A stretch of DNA of 64,000 nt. Origin: Laetiporus sulphureus 93-53 (taxonomy: Eukaryota > Basidiomycota > Agaricomycetes > Polyporales > Laetiporaceae). Shown in pieces: positions 1 through 13,067 of the stretch. Position numbers and translations under genes: made by a program. The notes beneath the pieces are model-generated. The model was not told where the DNA came from, searched no databases, and worked only from the letters and a program-made list of their open reading frames with translations. The number at the start of each line of letters is the position of its first letter. The stretch's first letter is position 1. Location: positions 838,177-902,176 of the forward strand of contig NW_024468516.1 of NCBI RefSeq assembly GCF_001632365.1, in the 5' to 3' direction.

Positions 1-3000
1 TCTAGCTGCTTCTGCAAGTCAGAGCTCGAGGCAGCGAGCTCGTTCCGGCTTTGCTCCAGCTCAGCGGTCAACCTAGCAACCTCCTTCTGCGATTCCTCCT
101 GGAGTTGGGACAGTGTAGCGGCATGCTCTGCTGCGCTCTTTTCCAGTGCTGCGCGATGCTCATCATCTTTGGCGGACAACGTCCGACTGTGATCGGCTTG
201 CAGCTTGGCCAGTTCGTCGGCGAAGGTGGCTTCCTTGATGTTGACAGCCTCGGCATGGCTGGCCTTGAGCCGCTCGCGAGAGCTCCGGTGCATCTCTTCC
301 TTCGCAGCAAGTGTCTGGGCGTGCTCATCCTTGAGCTTCTGGATGTCGTCAGTGAATTGCTGCTCCTTCGCACTGACGGCTGATGCATGCACTTCCTGCA
401 GCTCCTTGAGCGCGACGTCTCGAGCAGATTGTGACTCCGAGAGCGAGCCTTCACGAGCGATCTCCGACATCCGCATTTCCCGGGCGTGCTCGTCGCGCAG
501 CCGCTCCAGTGCAGTGGCGGCCTCAGCCGACTGCTTCTCCAAAGTCTGGGCGTGCTCCGTGCGAAGTTTCGTGAGCGCATCGTAGTATTCCTCCTCAGTC
601 TGGCTAAGCGTGGCCGCGGCTTCCTCTTCCTTCTTTTTGAACGCCTCTTGGTGCTCCACGGCCAGCTTCGCCAATGCGGCCTCGTGATCCTGACGCGTGC
701 TCTCAAGCATGTCTTCGACGGCCTGGCTACGGCGTTTCAGCTCCTCCTCGTGATCGGCCCTCAGTTTACCAAAGGCGGCCTCGTGCTCCTGGCGTGCTTG
801 CTCCAGTGCGGCGGACGCCTCGAGGAGCTGGTCGCGCAAGCCACTGAATGCACCTTCATGCTCTTCCTTCATCCTAGCCAGGAGACCATCGACCTCGGAC
901 TCCTTTGCCCGCAGAGCTTCCTCGTGTGCCGCCTGAAGGTTAGCAATCTCAGAGGCGTGCTCCGCTTGGATACGTTCCAAGGACGCAAGCAGCTCGGCTT
1001 CGCGGCGTTGCACATTCTCTAAGGATTCGGCGAGATCAGATGAGTGAAGTTGCGCCTTTGCTAGGGAGTCGACCAGATTCACTTCGTGCTCCTCCAGTTG
1101 CTGCAATCGCTGCAGATCTTCGCTATGCTTGGCCACTTCTTCGTCATGTTTGTTGCGCAGAGCCTCCAGCTCGGTGGACATATTCAGCGTCTGATCCCGG
1201 GAGAGGACAGAGAGCTCTTCGTACTGCCTGCGAACTTGGCTAAGCTCTGTATTCAAACCATCGATGGCTTCCCGGTGAGACGATTCTTTCTGAGCCATTG
1301 ACCTAACAACGTTTCAGGAGGTAGATCCGCATAAGGCCACCTCCATACGCACCTCATGAGCTCATTCAGCCTCTCCAATGATTCATCAACATCAGGTAGT
1401 GTCGAGCCTGTATCCGAGACCTGAATATGCAGACTATGCCGAAGCTGCTTGAATTGGGCCATCGTCTTCGGCGAAAGGTTCAGGCTCAGCTCGGGGCTGC
1501 CGAGGCCATTTACCGGCGTCGTAGGTGCATCCGACGGAGTCTGACTGAGACTCGCTAGCGCAGCTGCCCGATCCTTCTCCTTCAAAGACGTCTCCAGCGC
1601 GGATATCTCTGCTTCACGCTCTTGGAGGACCTCCTGCAACCGCATGATCTCCTTTTCCAGACTGGCTACCGATCTCTCATTTGACGGTACATTAATAGAA
1701 GGAAGAGATACTGAAAGGTTGAGTCTGGATTGCGGACGGGAGAGCGAGAGCGAAATGGAGCTACTTGTGCCATGACTGGAGATGGAAGCTTTGCGCGACC
1801 TCGCTGATGATAGCTCCTGCGAGAGCGAAACCGATTGCGAGAGCGACCTTTTTACAATGAATTTAGTCAGCGCGATCCTGAGGATGAACCACGCTCATTT
1901 ACCTGGTGTGGAGAGACTCCGCTGACGCCGCCTGCCGGAAGAAGGGTCGCTTGACCGACCCGTTCATCACAGGCTCGATGCCATCCCTCGACGATCCTTT
2001 TGTCATCCTTCTCCTATGAGACAGATCAGTCGGCCGTTCCGGAGACTCTGAAGGTGCAATCGGGGCGTTGACCTTGGCCTCCTGGAGCTGAGCCGCCAAG
2101 TCTGCGATCTCGCGCAGGGCATCTCGATACTTCGCAGTGACGGACGAGAGATCTGCGAGGGTCGCTGTATGCGTCTGCTGGAGCGCGACAAGCTGGCTCT
2201 CGACGGAATAATCTTTCGGAATGCCTAAAGAATCTGAACTGGAAGCCGACTTCAAGGACGGCACGGAGACTTCGAGGTGCTTGCGTTCCTTGGCGACTTC
2301 ATCAACCAAGTCACCGAGACGTTCTCGGTCTTCAGCGGCTTCCTTCTTCTTCGCTTCCCACTCCTCCATCTTGAGCTCGAGAGCGTGCACCTTGCGTTCC
2401 CTCTCGTCGAGATCGTTACGCCAGCTCTGCCCGTCTCGCATGAGATTGTCAAGGCGGGACTGCAGGGCCTCGGCTTCTTGTCTTCGCCGCTCGCAGTCAT
2501 TCTCGAGCGTCTCAACAGTCTCCCGCAAGGCAAGGACAGACTCATCCGCGCGGGCAAGACGAGCTTCGAGGTCCACGATGTATTGTAAAGAATGCGTCTC
2601 GGAGTCCTTATACTTCGTGATCTCACGTTTGAGGTCTGTTATTGAGCCACTAGATGTGATAGAGGAGTCGTCGTAATGCTTGATCTTCTCCTCCAGATCA
2701 TGTATATATGCCTATCATGCAGTCGTCAGCCTCGTATGATCGTAAGTGTCTACATAGCTTCTTACCTCAGTTGACGCTTCTCGCTCAGACAACTTGGCCA
2801 CACGCGCTTTAAGCTCCTCCACATACAGCTCAATTGTAGAATGTCGCTCCTGGAGATCAGCATACTCTGCTTCCTTCTCTTCGAAAAGGATGTTCGTATG
2901 ACGCAGGGCAGCGCGATTCAGGTTCAGTTCCGCCTCCATCGCACCAATTGTCTTCTCATATTCCTCGATCACAGGGCCGACGATCTCCTCGTACTTGGCT

Positions 3001-4852
3001 ATCCCACCAGAACCAGACTTGGAGTTACGTTGCTTCTCTGCAAGTTCCCTTCGGAGCCTTGTGAGTTCCTCCGTGCGCGCGACGTACTTCTCACGGAGAT
3101 TCTCATAGTTGTTCTGCAGCTCCGCCATTTGGGCAAGCACCTTCTTTCCCGCACCCTCCATGATCTCCGTGGATCCTGACGACCCGTTCAAAGCGCCGCC
3201 ACCTTCTTTGAGTCCCTTTAGGTCCCTGCGAAGACGCATCACGGTGCCCTGGAGCCACTCGAGATCATCCCAACCCTCTTCCTTCTCGTTGACCACGACG
3301 CGATTCTTGATATTCCGCGCACGATTCGCGTATTTGAGGGTGTTAATGGTCTCTGCGACGTTCCACTCTGCCGGGCTAACGCAAGCAATCATAAGTGTAT
3401 GCGCATTGCCACCAAGCGAGTCTTGCAGGAGCCGTGTCAGCTTCGAGTCACGATATGGGATGTAAGACGCTGTATGTGACTTGGCGCGCGCAGGATCTCC
3501 AAGTGCAGAAATGACGTTTCCGAGTGCGAGGAGCCCACTGTTGATCGAAATACCTTCCTTGATCCGCTCGCCTTGCGCCGCTGTCCGTTTTAGCTGATTG
3601 ACGGATCAACGCAATGAATATGATGTCAATGTAAGCAGCACTCACCCGCTCAGAGCCAGCAAGATCGACGAAGTGGAACTTGGATACCACTGTGACCCAC
3701 TCTCCCTCACCATCCTCAGCAGAGGCATCTCTGATCGCTCGCCCGCCATCTGGCGTCAACAAACCGAGAGAGCTAGCGGGCCTCACGGTCCTGCTCATGG
3801 CTGTCTGAAAACTAGGCGTAGCGGGACGTGAAAATGTCGGGGAGGACACTCTGGGTTGCAAGGTGTTGACGAATGCAGACCCAGGCCGTGCAATGCGAGA
3901 CGCGGGGCGGGCCCCCGGAGGCATAGGTGATGACGATCGAGGAGGAGGCTTCGATCCGGTGAATTTCTTCTGGCTTAGGGTCAAGGAGAAGATGGCGTGT
4001 GATCGTGATGACTGCGCATTCATGTCTGTCTCGTTTGTCCTTCTGATAGCAGTACCTTGTCGGAGGAGGCTGCGAAGTCTCAATATAGGCAATGCGCTTA
4101 TTCAAAGAAGAAGGCGTGCACTTACCTCATAACTTCTGTCGGACCCCTCACATTCACTTCTCGCAGCCCTTCCCAAAGGATGTGACCCTGTTTGTCCTCT
4201 CGGATCTGCACTTCTCGCTTCCCTGCCCCTTCCTCCATATTAAGCAAATCGATTAGGTCTTCATTGTAGATTTCGATGAACGATCCCTTGAGAGTACACT
4301 GCCACGTATCACCCCGCTCCTGCTTGAATTCCTTACATCGTGCAAATATAGTCGATACAGCTCTTGGAATGATGCCCATGCCATTCGAAGGATCGCTTGG
4401 GTCAGCATCAAGGTCAATGCCAGTCATAGTGAACGTCTTGCCGCTGCTGGTCTGGCCATAGGCGAGAATGGTACAGTTGAAGCCGTCAATAAAACGGGAG
4501 ACAAGAGGCTGCGCCGTAGACGTGAAGAGCGCATGCTGAGTGGTAGAAGGAGGATGGACTTGGTCGAAAGTGAAGACTTGCTTCTTGCTCGTGCCGGCGG
4601 CAGGAGCGGTCGCTGTAGCGCCAGAGCCAGATGGAGGAGTGGCGTCCACAGAGATGGCGGTTGAAGAGACGGCATTGATAACTGACCGTTGAAAACGAGC
4701 GGGGATGGAACTGGTGTCCTGGGTGGTGGTCGGCCGGATGCGCAGGGCTGCAGAGTTGTGAACGAGCGTGACGCGAAGACAACGGCGCCTCAGCACTTAC
4801 CGACTTGGACAGACGTCGTCGCTGCATTCGGCGGTGACGGCGCGGGCGCCAT
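1..4852 (-). CDS. Kinesin motor protein with long coiled-coil tail (kinesin-4/chromokinesin-like), 3' end outside window
   Basis: Plus-end microtubule motor with an N-terminal motor domain. Exons 4852-4801, 4747-4126, 4069-3646, 3593-2766, 2711-1903, 1847-1353 and 1302 to beyond position 1. The start ATG is at 4852 and splicing joins exons 1 and 2 to read VQVALRIRP, the first motor strand. Visible motifs are the P-loop [11 protein letters not shown] (near residue 115), NEQ-type switch I ([14 protein letters not shown]), switch [10 protein letters not shown] and the neck region [15 protein letters not shown] near residue 465. About 95 Ser/Pro/Arg-rich residues are inserted between the SSRSHA strand and VDLAGSER, where relatives have a short loop. 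The remaining roughly 1,040 visible residues are mostly coiled coil, with a Ser-rich spacer at 1847-1700 and, from 1050 to 1, degenerate repeats built on E-H-x-x-A. The subfamily is inferred from N-terminal motor plus long tail; other N-terminal-motor classes remain possible. Confidence 0.9.
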
Positions 4853-6976
4853 GGCGGGTAGACGACGTCGAGGAGGCGGCCGTCGTCGACCTGCGCAGTG
4901 TGGGAGTGATAGAAAACAACCTACGGACAGTGCCGGTTATGGCCAAGGTATGTTCGCGATCGTTACACCTCCTTAGGTCACGTTAATGATGGCATCAATA
5001 TTCCCAAGGTGTATACATAGCATTAGTGTAGTTCCTTCAACGATCTTCCTGCTGTACCTGATCGTTGTGTAGCCGCATGGTTCAAAGGTTTCCTTGCCTC
5101 CCAGAGACAACTTAGTCAAAAATGCCGTTGCTGTTGTCTTCGAATCTCCTGCACCACAAGCATCGCCGTTTCGCACCGCACTGTGACTCAGACATTTACG
5201 ATGGGCCGTGACTGAGTAATACGTAGGATACACGAGGCCCGTAGCAACCAAGTCTAGACTACCAGTGTCATGTAAAGAACCGAGTAGCTACTTCGTGCAT
5301 GGACCGATCGGTGGCAAAAGAAGTCCGACCTGGAACAAGATCCACTTTTTCACCACTGTTGATGAACCGCAACGAGGACAGGAAGTGGCCCTTGCGGCCG
5401 GTGACAGGATCCTGTGCGTCGTCATCGACCATCTACCGCAGGATCCACCATCAAAGGCAGACATTGCCCTCGACGCCACTCACAGGACCTGTTCTCGACG
5501 CGTCCTCGATTCCCCCAGGCTGTGCGCCGAGATAAAAGCGTCTTACGACATACATCTTTCTTAGACTCCGCAACGTCTTTCCGTCGCTACTAGAGAAGGG
5601 CGAACATCCTCCGAACGGCATCTGTCCATGGTCTCCCGCCCGAGCATATCTGACCCGCGATACCATTTTGCATGACAGCTTGCGCGCTCTTGTGTTTCAA
5701 AAACTCGATTACTAGCGGGACGACGCATTCAACATCTGTTGCAGGTGCGAAGAACAGATGATAGTCGGAGGGTGCTGCGGATGGCTCGGGAAGGGCAGAT
5801 CCATGCACCAATGAATGGATTTCATGCGGATATCAATCAAGGTAGGGAGATGCATCGCGAGCTTGCTGTGTCGTAGCGGTGAAATTACAGCACCCCGGAT
5901 GATATGGATGCTGCTCGGTGTCGGCAGCTCCCATAATAAACGCTATGCATTCCTGATGAGGGTGATCCTATACATACGCAACGTGAGCACTTGCGACGAG
6001 AACACTAAAGATGACGTCGCTTACGAAGGATGATCTTCTCTATAGACACCTAACAGTGTTCTATTCTGATTGCTCCGAAACGCCTGAGACTTTGCCTGCA
6101 TCGCAGGGGCGTTTTTCAGGTATCAGATGGCATCCATAGAGCAAAGTTCATCGAGTTGGCATCAATTTCCTTGACAGCTACAATGAACAATTCCATAGGC
6201 GTGGCAAGCTGACCATGCGGCGGGATGACACGGTGACCCCGGCACATTCCGCAATCTTTATTATGGCCAAGACACAGAAATAAGATGACGACTTGAGCAT
6301 TGCAACGATGACTCCGAGTCGAATCACCCCACATGCTATAAGGGCACATAGCGCTCTGTTGGACTTCAAGCGCACAGTACATGTGCGACATGGCACTTAT
6401 GGTTGAGGAGCAGTCCGGACAGCACAATGGTCGAAACCCTATATCATCGGAGGCTGAGCAGAGCGCGAATAAAAAGATGGTCCGAATTGCCCAGTAAAAC
6501 GAGACTGAAGCAACCACATTCTTTGAGATTATACGGCGATAAGCACAGCGCGTTGTACTTCTTAAAGAGCGATCTTGACCCACGTACGGAGGAGACTACC
6601 CATGGACGCGAAAGAGTTGGGAACTTGAATCTCTAGATACTCGGAGCATCGCATGCGTATCCCAACAACCGTGGGAGAACTATCAGTGAACAACATTTAG
6701 CGGCCATATGGGATCGGATAGCAGGCAGAAAAGACACGCTGGTTACGCTTCGAGTGAAAGGTCGACGAGCAGTATGCGAATCGAAGCCAATGGGAAGCGT
6801 ATCCGCGATCCAGATCGAATCAGTTCGTGTCGGATCGAATCAGAAAGCCCTCGTCACTGCTGCGGGCACTGCGCCCGACGTATACACTGACATCCAAGTA
6901 CTCACCGCGCCTTTGCCGTTTTCCAGAAACCGCTCAGCCTTCTGCAGTAGTAGACTGCTAGTCCTCTGCATATATT
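4853..6976. other. Intergenic, no supported gene
   Basis: About 2.1 kb between the start of the kinesin gene and the start of ARPC1, so it must hold both divergent promoters. Reading frames here are short, have no family resemblance and lack spliceable partners. I see nothing else in it. Confidence 0.6.
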
Positions 6977-8493
6977 ATGGCTCCGCCCGAAATTCACTCC
7001 CTCGCGCAGACTCAGACCGCCATTACCTGCCATTCGTTCAATGCTGACCGCTCCGGTGCGCACACGGGATGCATTATGAGACGCGGGCCCCTATTGACGA
7101 AAACTGATCGCAGAGGTGGCGGTGAGCCTGAGCTCAAACGATGTGCAGATCTTTGCTCGCCAAGGACAGGAGTGGAAGCAGACTGAGACGTTGTCTGAGG
7201 TACGTTGTCTGCCATTGACTCTGCTACCGCAGAGAGTCTGACAGACCTACGCAATCTACCGAACAGCATGACAAGATCATCACCTCTATTGACTGGGCCC
7301 CGAACTCGAATCGTATCGTCACCGCCTCGCAGGATAGGAATGCCTACGTCTGGCAGCTGAGCCCCGACCCGCAGACAGGTCGGACGATCTGGAAGCCCAC
7401 GCTTGTGCTGCTGCGAATCAATCGCGCTGCCACGTACGTCAGATGGAGCCCGAATGAGGACAAGTTTGCAGTCGCGAGCGGCGCTCGGTAAGCACACTGC
7501 AACCAGCAAAGGCTTGCTGCACGTCTTGACATTCTCAAAGTGCAATCGCCATCTGTTCCTTCGACCCCGAGGGCGACTGGTGGGTATCCAGGCTGTTGAA
7601 GAAGCCGATCAGGTCCACCGTGCTTTCTGTTGATTGGCACCCCAATAACGTGCTTCTCGCTGCTGGGAGTGCGGACATGAAGGCGCGCGTCTTCTCCGCA
7701 TATATCAAAGATGTGGACAAAAAGTGTGTTCAGCCAATCCCGTATAGGCATGACCTATCTTACTAACGAGACTGAAGGCCCGCGCCGTCTGTCTGGGGAG
7801 AGAAACTTCCATTCAACACGATCTGCGGAGAATACACCAGCCCCGCAGGTGGTTGGGTCCATGCAGTCGGGTTTTCACCCTCTGGAGATGTTCTCGCCTT
7901 TGCAAGTGCGCAGCCATGACATATAAGATCGATATGTGCTGATAGTCCTTTACTCAGGCCACGACAGCTCTATCAGCATCGTTTACCCTGGAGGGCCTGC
8001 GATGTACACGATCAAGCTCTCCAGTCTGCCTTTATTGACCCTCACTTGGACGACTGAGAACGCGCTCGTTGCTGCCGGACATGACTGCCAGCCTCTCGTC
8101 TTCTCCGGCAGCGAAGGCGGTTGGGAGCTCATCGGGAGCCTTGATGATCCGCACGCGAACAAGAGCTCTGGAGGAGCGCGCTCTGGCTTCGGCGGGGCGT
8201 CTCCCATGGGACGGCTCAACAGCGCTGCCTTCAACGCCTTCCGCAACGCCGACTCGCGCGGTATTTCTAACGTGCCGGGCTCACCGACTGCCTCGTCGTC
8301 GGCTGAGTCCGAACTGTTCACGGTGCATCAGAACACTATCACTAGTGTGCGGCCGTACGAAGGCGCGCCGGGTAACATCACGAAGGTCAGCACTTCTGGA
8401 GCGGATGGGAGGCTTGTGGTGTGGGATGTGAACCAGATTACCCCTATTGGGACGATTGGTATCACCGGGCGTATGGCTGGCATGCGTATCTAG
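6977..8493 (+). CDS. ARPC1: Arp2/3 complex subunit ARPC1 (p41), WD40 protein
   Basis: Beta-propeller subunit of the Arp2/3 complex, which nucleates branched actin at cortical patches and endocytic sites. Exons 6977-7055, 7114-7199, 7267-7487, 7541-7723, 7778-7905 and 7958-8493 give 410 residues, close to the usual 370-390. Phases agree at all five joins. The family is shown by the N-terminal stretch [12 protein letters not shown], the repeat [79 protein letters not shown] and the final repeat ending [15 protein letters not shown]. Between the sixth and seventh blades there is a Ser/Gly-rich insert (about residues 290-335), where ARPC1 proteins carry their exposed actin-contacting loop. It converges with DAD3, the two stop codons lying about 120 bp apart. 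Confidence 0.95.
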
Positions 8494-8613
8494 GAGAATG
8501 TGGATACGTGCTGTGCACAACTGTCAGCAAATCATAACGTGTACTATAGTATACAATACATTTCTGTCACCCTCGCCATTACCAGGATGATAGTGGTCAA
8601 GACTTCGCCGATA

Positions 8614-9068
8614 TCACCCTTTTGTGATATCAGCAGTAGCTTCAGCAAGCTCAGCAGATCTTTCGCTGTCGACGGGTTGCTCGTTGATAACTGCCCAAAC
8701 CGATGCTTTGAACTAGTCTCCGTGTCAAAGCACGGCGGCTGAAACAGATGTCAGAACTACGTACCAACGTCAAAACCAGGCCCATCTTGACCTCCAACGC
8801 CCTCAATCGTTCCAATAGAGTCTCATTAGGAGCCTCGCTTAATCTTCGCGTCTCCGCTATGAGCTTGGACACACGGACATGGGACACGGGCGGGTATGCT
8901 TCAGCACCAACCGGAAAATACGCGTCTGTGGCAACTACGCACCTCTTTAATGTTTTGCGACAGCTTCGCATACTGCCACAGCACCTCTGCTTCGGTCGCT
9001 GAGAGGTTGGGGTGGCCGTCGTATGGGTTCGCGTCGAATATACCAGCGCCAGATGGCGTGGTCGTCAT
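8614..9068 (-). CDS. DAD3: DASH/Dam1 complex subunit Dad3
   Basis: Small subunit of the fungus-specific DASH ring, which couples kinetochores to dynamic microtubules in mitosis. Exons 9068-8943, 8863-8765 and 8712-8614 give 107 residues, a normal size for Dad3, with every exon a whole number of codons. Recognised from NPYDGHPNLSATEAEVLWQY in exon 1 and from LRALEVKMGLVLTL joined by splicing to FKASVWAVINEQ at exons 2-3, the family's signature helices. The C-terminus adds a short acidic stretch ending ATADITKG. No single frame contains the whole protein, so an ORF search alone would miss it. It lies tail to tail with ARPC1. Confidence 0.93.
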
Positions 9069-11804
9069 GATGGGACGCGCAAGATGCCAGAATGTAGCGT
9101 CGCGCGGTGCAGCGCCACAATCGTGTAGCGCTCGTTTCTTAGTTCACGACATCGACCATACGGCTGCCCGTCAACGTTTCGACGTTCGACCGTGTCTTCC
9201 TGAGTGACCGTTGGAGAGTTGGAGGCCTTGACTAACAGCCTTTGGTGAGCTGCACTTCCATGGCGGTTTCATTGCCTCTCCATCGTTCTACCCTATGTTC
9301 AGGCAGACTGGAATGCATAACTTGTGGGATAACCGGCTGGATGCTCTTCCAGCCCTTTCGGGGCGCGGACGGACCTCTGAAAGAACATCTCCAGACGTCA
9401 AACTAAAACGGCGCATAGTATGCAGAAGTCACTTCATTTCGCGCAATATTAGCCGAAACAATTCGCATAAGTGTCAAGGCTGTGATAGTCGGACGCTGTA
9501 CGAAGCCCGGCCATATGCGGAATGCTCCAGAGGGTTCAGCAGAAAGTGTCTTTGACTGTTCCGCCTTCCTCAGGCTTCTGAACTTCCTGCATTTCGAGTG
9601 GAGGCTGACGCCACAATTTCGCAGATGTCCGCAGGGATTTCGAATGATACCGTTCCACACATTCGTTCATCCACACGGCACACGGCGCCGCTAGTGGACC
9701 CGTGGCGGCCGCGACGTCGAGGACCGGAAAACTTACTCGAAACCTACCGCTGATTTGGCTCCGTTGGGGAAGACCCTAAGATGGATCTGATTATTAACCA
9801 TAGCTCATGTTCCGAGCGCCGATGATCTTGAATGCCAGGTGCGCCATGCGGGTCACGTCAGTCTGGCAGGAAGGCACTGCGTACTACGCTAGCGCAGCAA
9901 CGTTCATGTTTCACCTACACGCCACACCATGACCCGTAATCCGCAAGATAGCCCGTTAACGGCTCTGTACTAGCGCAGCAAAGACTCCCAAATTAATCAA
10001 ACGAGAACATCGTTGGCTTTCTCGTATTTAATAATTTATTATCCGTGGAAGAAATTGCCCGTCGGCGATCTTGTCGTTGTTGCCTCTAAAGGCACGCTTC
10101 GCGTCGCCCCGCCTGTTTGTCTCGACTCTCGAGCCGGTATCAATTTACACACTGACCCCTCGGCCTCTAGGTCGGCCATGACAAGTCGGTGCCTGGCTCG
10201 ACCGACGGGCTGTGTAACAAGTCTTCTTGAACGTGCTCATGCGGCAGATGTTGCGCAACCGCAGGGCAAACTCGTCGAAATCGCGCCCACTTTTCGCCGC
10301 GCATCCTCTGCTCTCTCTATGCGCCTTCGATAGCCGCCACAGCCGCACCATGTGGTGCACTTGTTAGAGTTTCCGCACAATAGCCGTCCATTCTTCACGT
10401 CGGTTATCTGGCTGCATTTGAAGGCCTGGCTGCACCCTCAGCATCGTCACTCAAGATCCTTCTGCGGTGATTGAAAAGGCTAGCCAGATAGTCAGCGACT
10501 TTTGCCTCTCGAGCCTTCTGATGGGACTCCGTTCGTGCTCCTGGATGCGATACTGTCGGCGAAGGCCTGGACTGCGGCGCTATATTCATCAGTGGGAAGC
10601 GACCTGTACCCACAGACGTCCACACATCAGATCTTTACGTCTTCTTGCAGCACACGGCCGTGCTCTCGGCAACAGCCTGACATCTCTCATCTGCATCATT
10701 TTCAAAGTGACATATCATCCCGGCGCATCACTTCCATTTTCTTGCTATTGGGAATAGATGCTACTGCGGTGAGTGGGAACATTCTCTCAGGTGCCGTAAA
10801 TGTCTTTTGAGTAACGGCAGACAGCATGCCAAGATATAAATGTTTCCGACGCTCCAATTCGGGCGGCCATCCTCGTGATGAACTACACGAGACATGATGG
10901 TCGAGGTCGCATCATGTCACCGACTCTATCAGGATATTGAAGCATGCGTATCCAACTGAACTCATCCGTCTTGCGTTGCGTACGTTTTCGACAAGCTCTG
11001 AATGATGGTACGTGGGATGGTTTTGCGGCTATCATTTCGCCGGTATCGTAGGAAATGAAAAAAAAATCTATGTACGTCTGCCATGATGTACCTAGCATGT
11101 GCAGCCAAAATTTTCCCAGAGTTCACGTCGTAACGCTTCTTCAGTGACTGCCTTAAAAGTCATGGCTTCCGGCAAACTGAAGAACTCAAAGTCTAAAAAG
11201 AAATGAAATTTGCCGTCGGCGCGGAATTGTAAATTGGAGCATCGGCAATGCAATCACATTCCAGATGCATCGTGACGTTGGGCAACGATCAGCCGAAGCC
11301 GTGCACGATGAGGGCAGGAGGCGGTTGAAGGTTGAGCGCAGTGACGAGGTAGGCAAGGGCAGGCGTGGGGGGAGTGTGGCGATAGGATGTCAGGAGATCA
11401 GGCTGATCATGTTGCGCGATCTGTTTGAGTGTAAGGAAGCACGCCCTGGACACGAGGATCTCAGACGGAGGGACAAGACAATAAGCACGGGCGGCAACGC
11501 TATGGAGACAATCCCCTTTCTGCGGGCGCCTTGCGTCTCCCGCGCTCGAGTACCAGCCATTTGTGTTCCCTCGTCGCCTTGTCGCCGGTCGCCCTGTATT
11601 TGGCACTGACAAGCTGTCCGCGTACTGCCATGTCACTTTTCTTATATACCGCAGTTTTCAGTGTCAGCGCATCACCCCCCACTTTCATCTCGGTAGTTTT
11701 CCGACTTTTTGCAACGCCCGCCTCGCAGACAATTAACAGCTTTAGACGGCCTGACGTCCGGAACGAGGCTGCTAAATCAGGGGCACAGCATTGCGCCGAA
11801 CCCA
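9069..11804. other. Intergenic, no supported gene
   Basis: About 2.7 kb. It contains many short frames on both strands, none with a recognisable domain or consistent splice joins. The longest is 115 codons on the minus strand at 11289-11636. A 12-bp direct repeat (CTAGCGCAGCAA) occurs at 9889 and 9970. A likely TATA element (TTATATACC) at about 11641 precedes the BTB-like gene. Confidence 0.5.
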
Positions 11805-13067
11805 ATGCGCATGAGTCTCCCCGGGAACAATTGGCAAATGTCTCAGGTAGACAATAGCCTTCAACCTGATGCTATAAGCTCGGCCATCCCCCTCCGTTCC
11901 CAGAGCTCGCGATACGCTGAGCCGCCGTTCACGTCACAGTGCCCCCGCGTCAGCACTGGGACCCTTTCCATCTCTTCTAAACGAGCGCCCCGACGGACAA
12001 TGCATGGTTTCGCCTTCGTCCCTCGTCCCTTCCCTCCTCCGTCCCTGGCCGATGTTCCCCTTGAGTACGTTATTGATCAGCTACGACGCTTCGCTCCTCA
12101 CTATTGGAGCAAGCCAGAGACGTCCGACTGTACCATTGGTATGTGATGGCGCTCATGCGCATAAAGGAGCTCTCATCTCATTACATCCTAGTCGTTCCTC
12201 TCGGTACAGGCTCTTCAGTTGGAGCGTCTCCGAATGTAGAGTCCACAACGATGTCGCCGCCTAGCGATGGCGCTTTCCTAAGCTTCGGTCAACAAGCGGA
12301 GGAATCGCCCCTTCGTCCAGCACCCTGCATGGTCATGCAGGTAAGCACACCTCCTATTCAATATTCTTCGCACTGACGCGAGTTTATAGCTTCATATGGA
12401 CTATCTATGCGCACACTCCACTCTACTTCGCGGCCTACTCAGCGGAGCTTCGCCCTTCGACCTCCTCGCTAGCTCCTCGCATTCGTTCGCGAGCGCACAG
12501 GTGCCGATGAGCGGAAACGCTCTGCCCTGTCCCAGCATACTGCCTTCTCCACCGACCCGCCCATCGATCTATCTCCCCATTCCGGACCCGGCTTCCTTCC
12601 GCATGCTCGTTCATTACATCTACTTCGGCTCCACGGAATTCATCGAAGACGCCCTTGACGAGGGCAAACTCAGCTGGGAAGGTCTCGCGCGCAATGCCGA
12701 GTACCTCGGGATGGGTTCGGAAATTAAGGTCTTCCTCGGGCATTGGTACACCCGATGGATGCGCGGTCGTGCTCCGGGCGGTTACGACTCGGACAGCGAG
12801 AACGAACACGAGGCGGAGGACGGTTCCGGAGACGAGCTGGAGATGCCTATGCAGGATATATCTGCGGCGACGTCTCCGACCGTCTTTGACCCGGACGAGA
12901 TGTACTACAGGGCGGATGACGAGGATGAAGATTTCAAGAAGGTCCACGAAGCGCCTCGCGGTCGGCAGAGGACCACTCGTCGTTTGGGACATGCCACTTC
13001 CGATCCTGGCCTGAGCAGCTCTTGCCAGCAGGTGCTGAAGAGGGCTCCGCGCGGACGCAGTAAATAA
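11805..13067 (+). CDS. BTB/POZ-like protein with acidic C-terminus
   Basis: Exons 11805-12138, 12192-12340 and 12390-13067 give about 386 residues; ATG 11811 is an equally good start. The middle reads like a split BTB domain: ETSDCTIVVPL (strand 1) is separated by a Ser/Pro-rich insert from LHMDYLCAHSTLLRGLLSG (the helix and strand that read AHRAVLAARS in typical BTBs), then IYLPIPDPASFRMLVHYIYF and LARNAEYLGM. BTB domains mediate homotypic dimerisation or recruit Cul3. The last 100 residues are acidic (clusters of D/E) followed by a basic tail ending KRAPRGRSK, a possible nuclear signal. The size and N-terminal block (FAFVPRPFPPPSLADVPLEYVIDQL) suggest a basidiomycete-specific family; the mushroom clampless/Clp1-type developmental regulators are one idea I could not test. 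Function otherwise unknown. Confidence 0.75.

Noticed and set aside
68..706. 212-codon Arg/Ser-rich minus frame
   Set aside because: Off-frame shadow of the kinesin coiled coil, which stays open in the correct frame from 1302 to the window edge.
9889..9981. 12-bp direct repeat CTAGCGCAGCAA 81 bp apart
   Set aside because: Too short, with nothing element-like between; plausible by chance in a 64 kb window.
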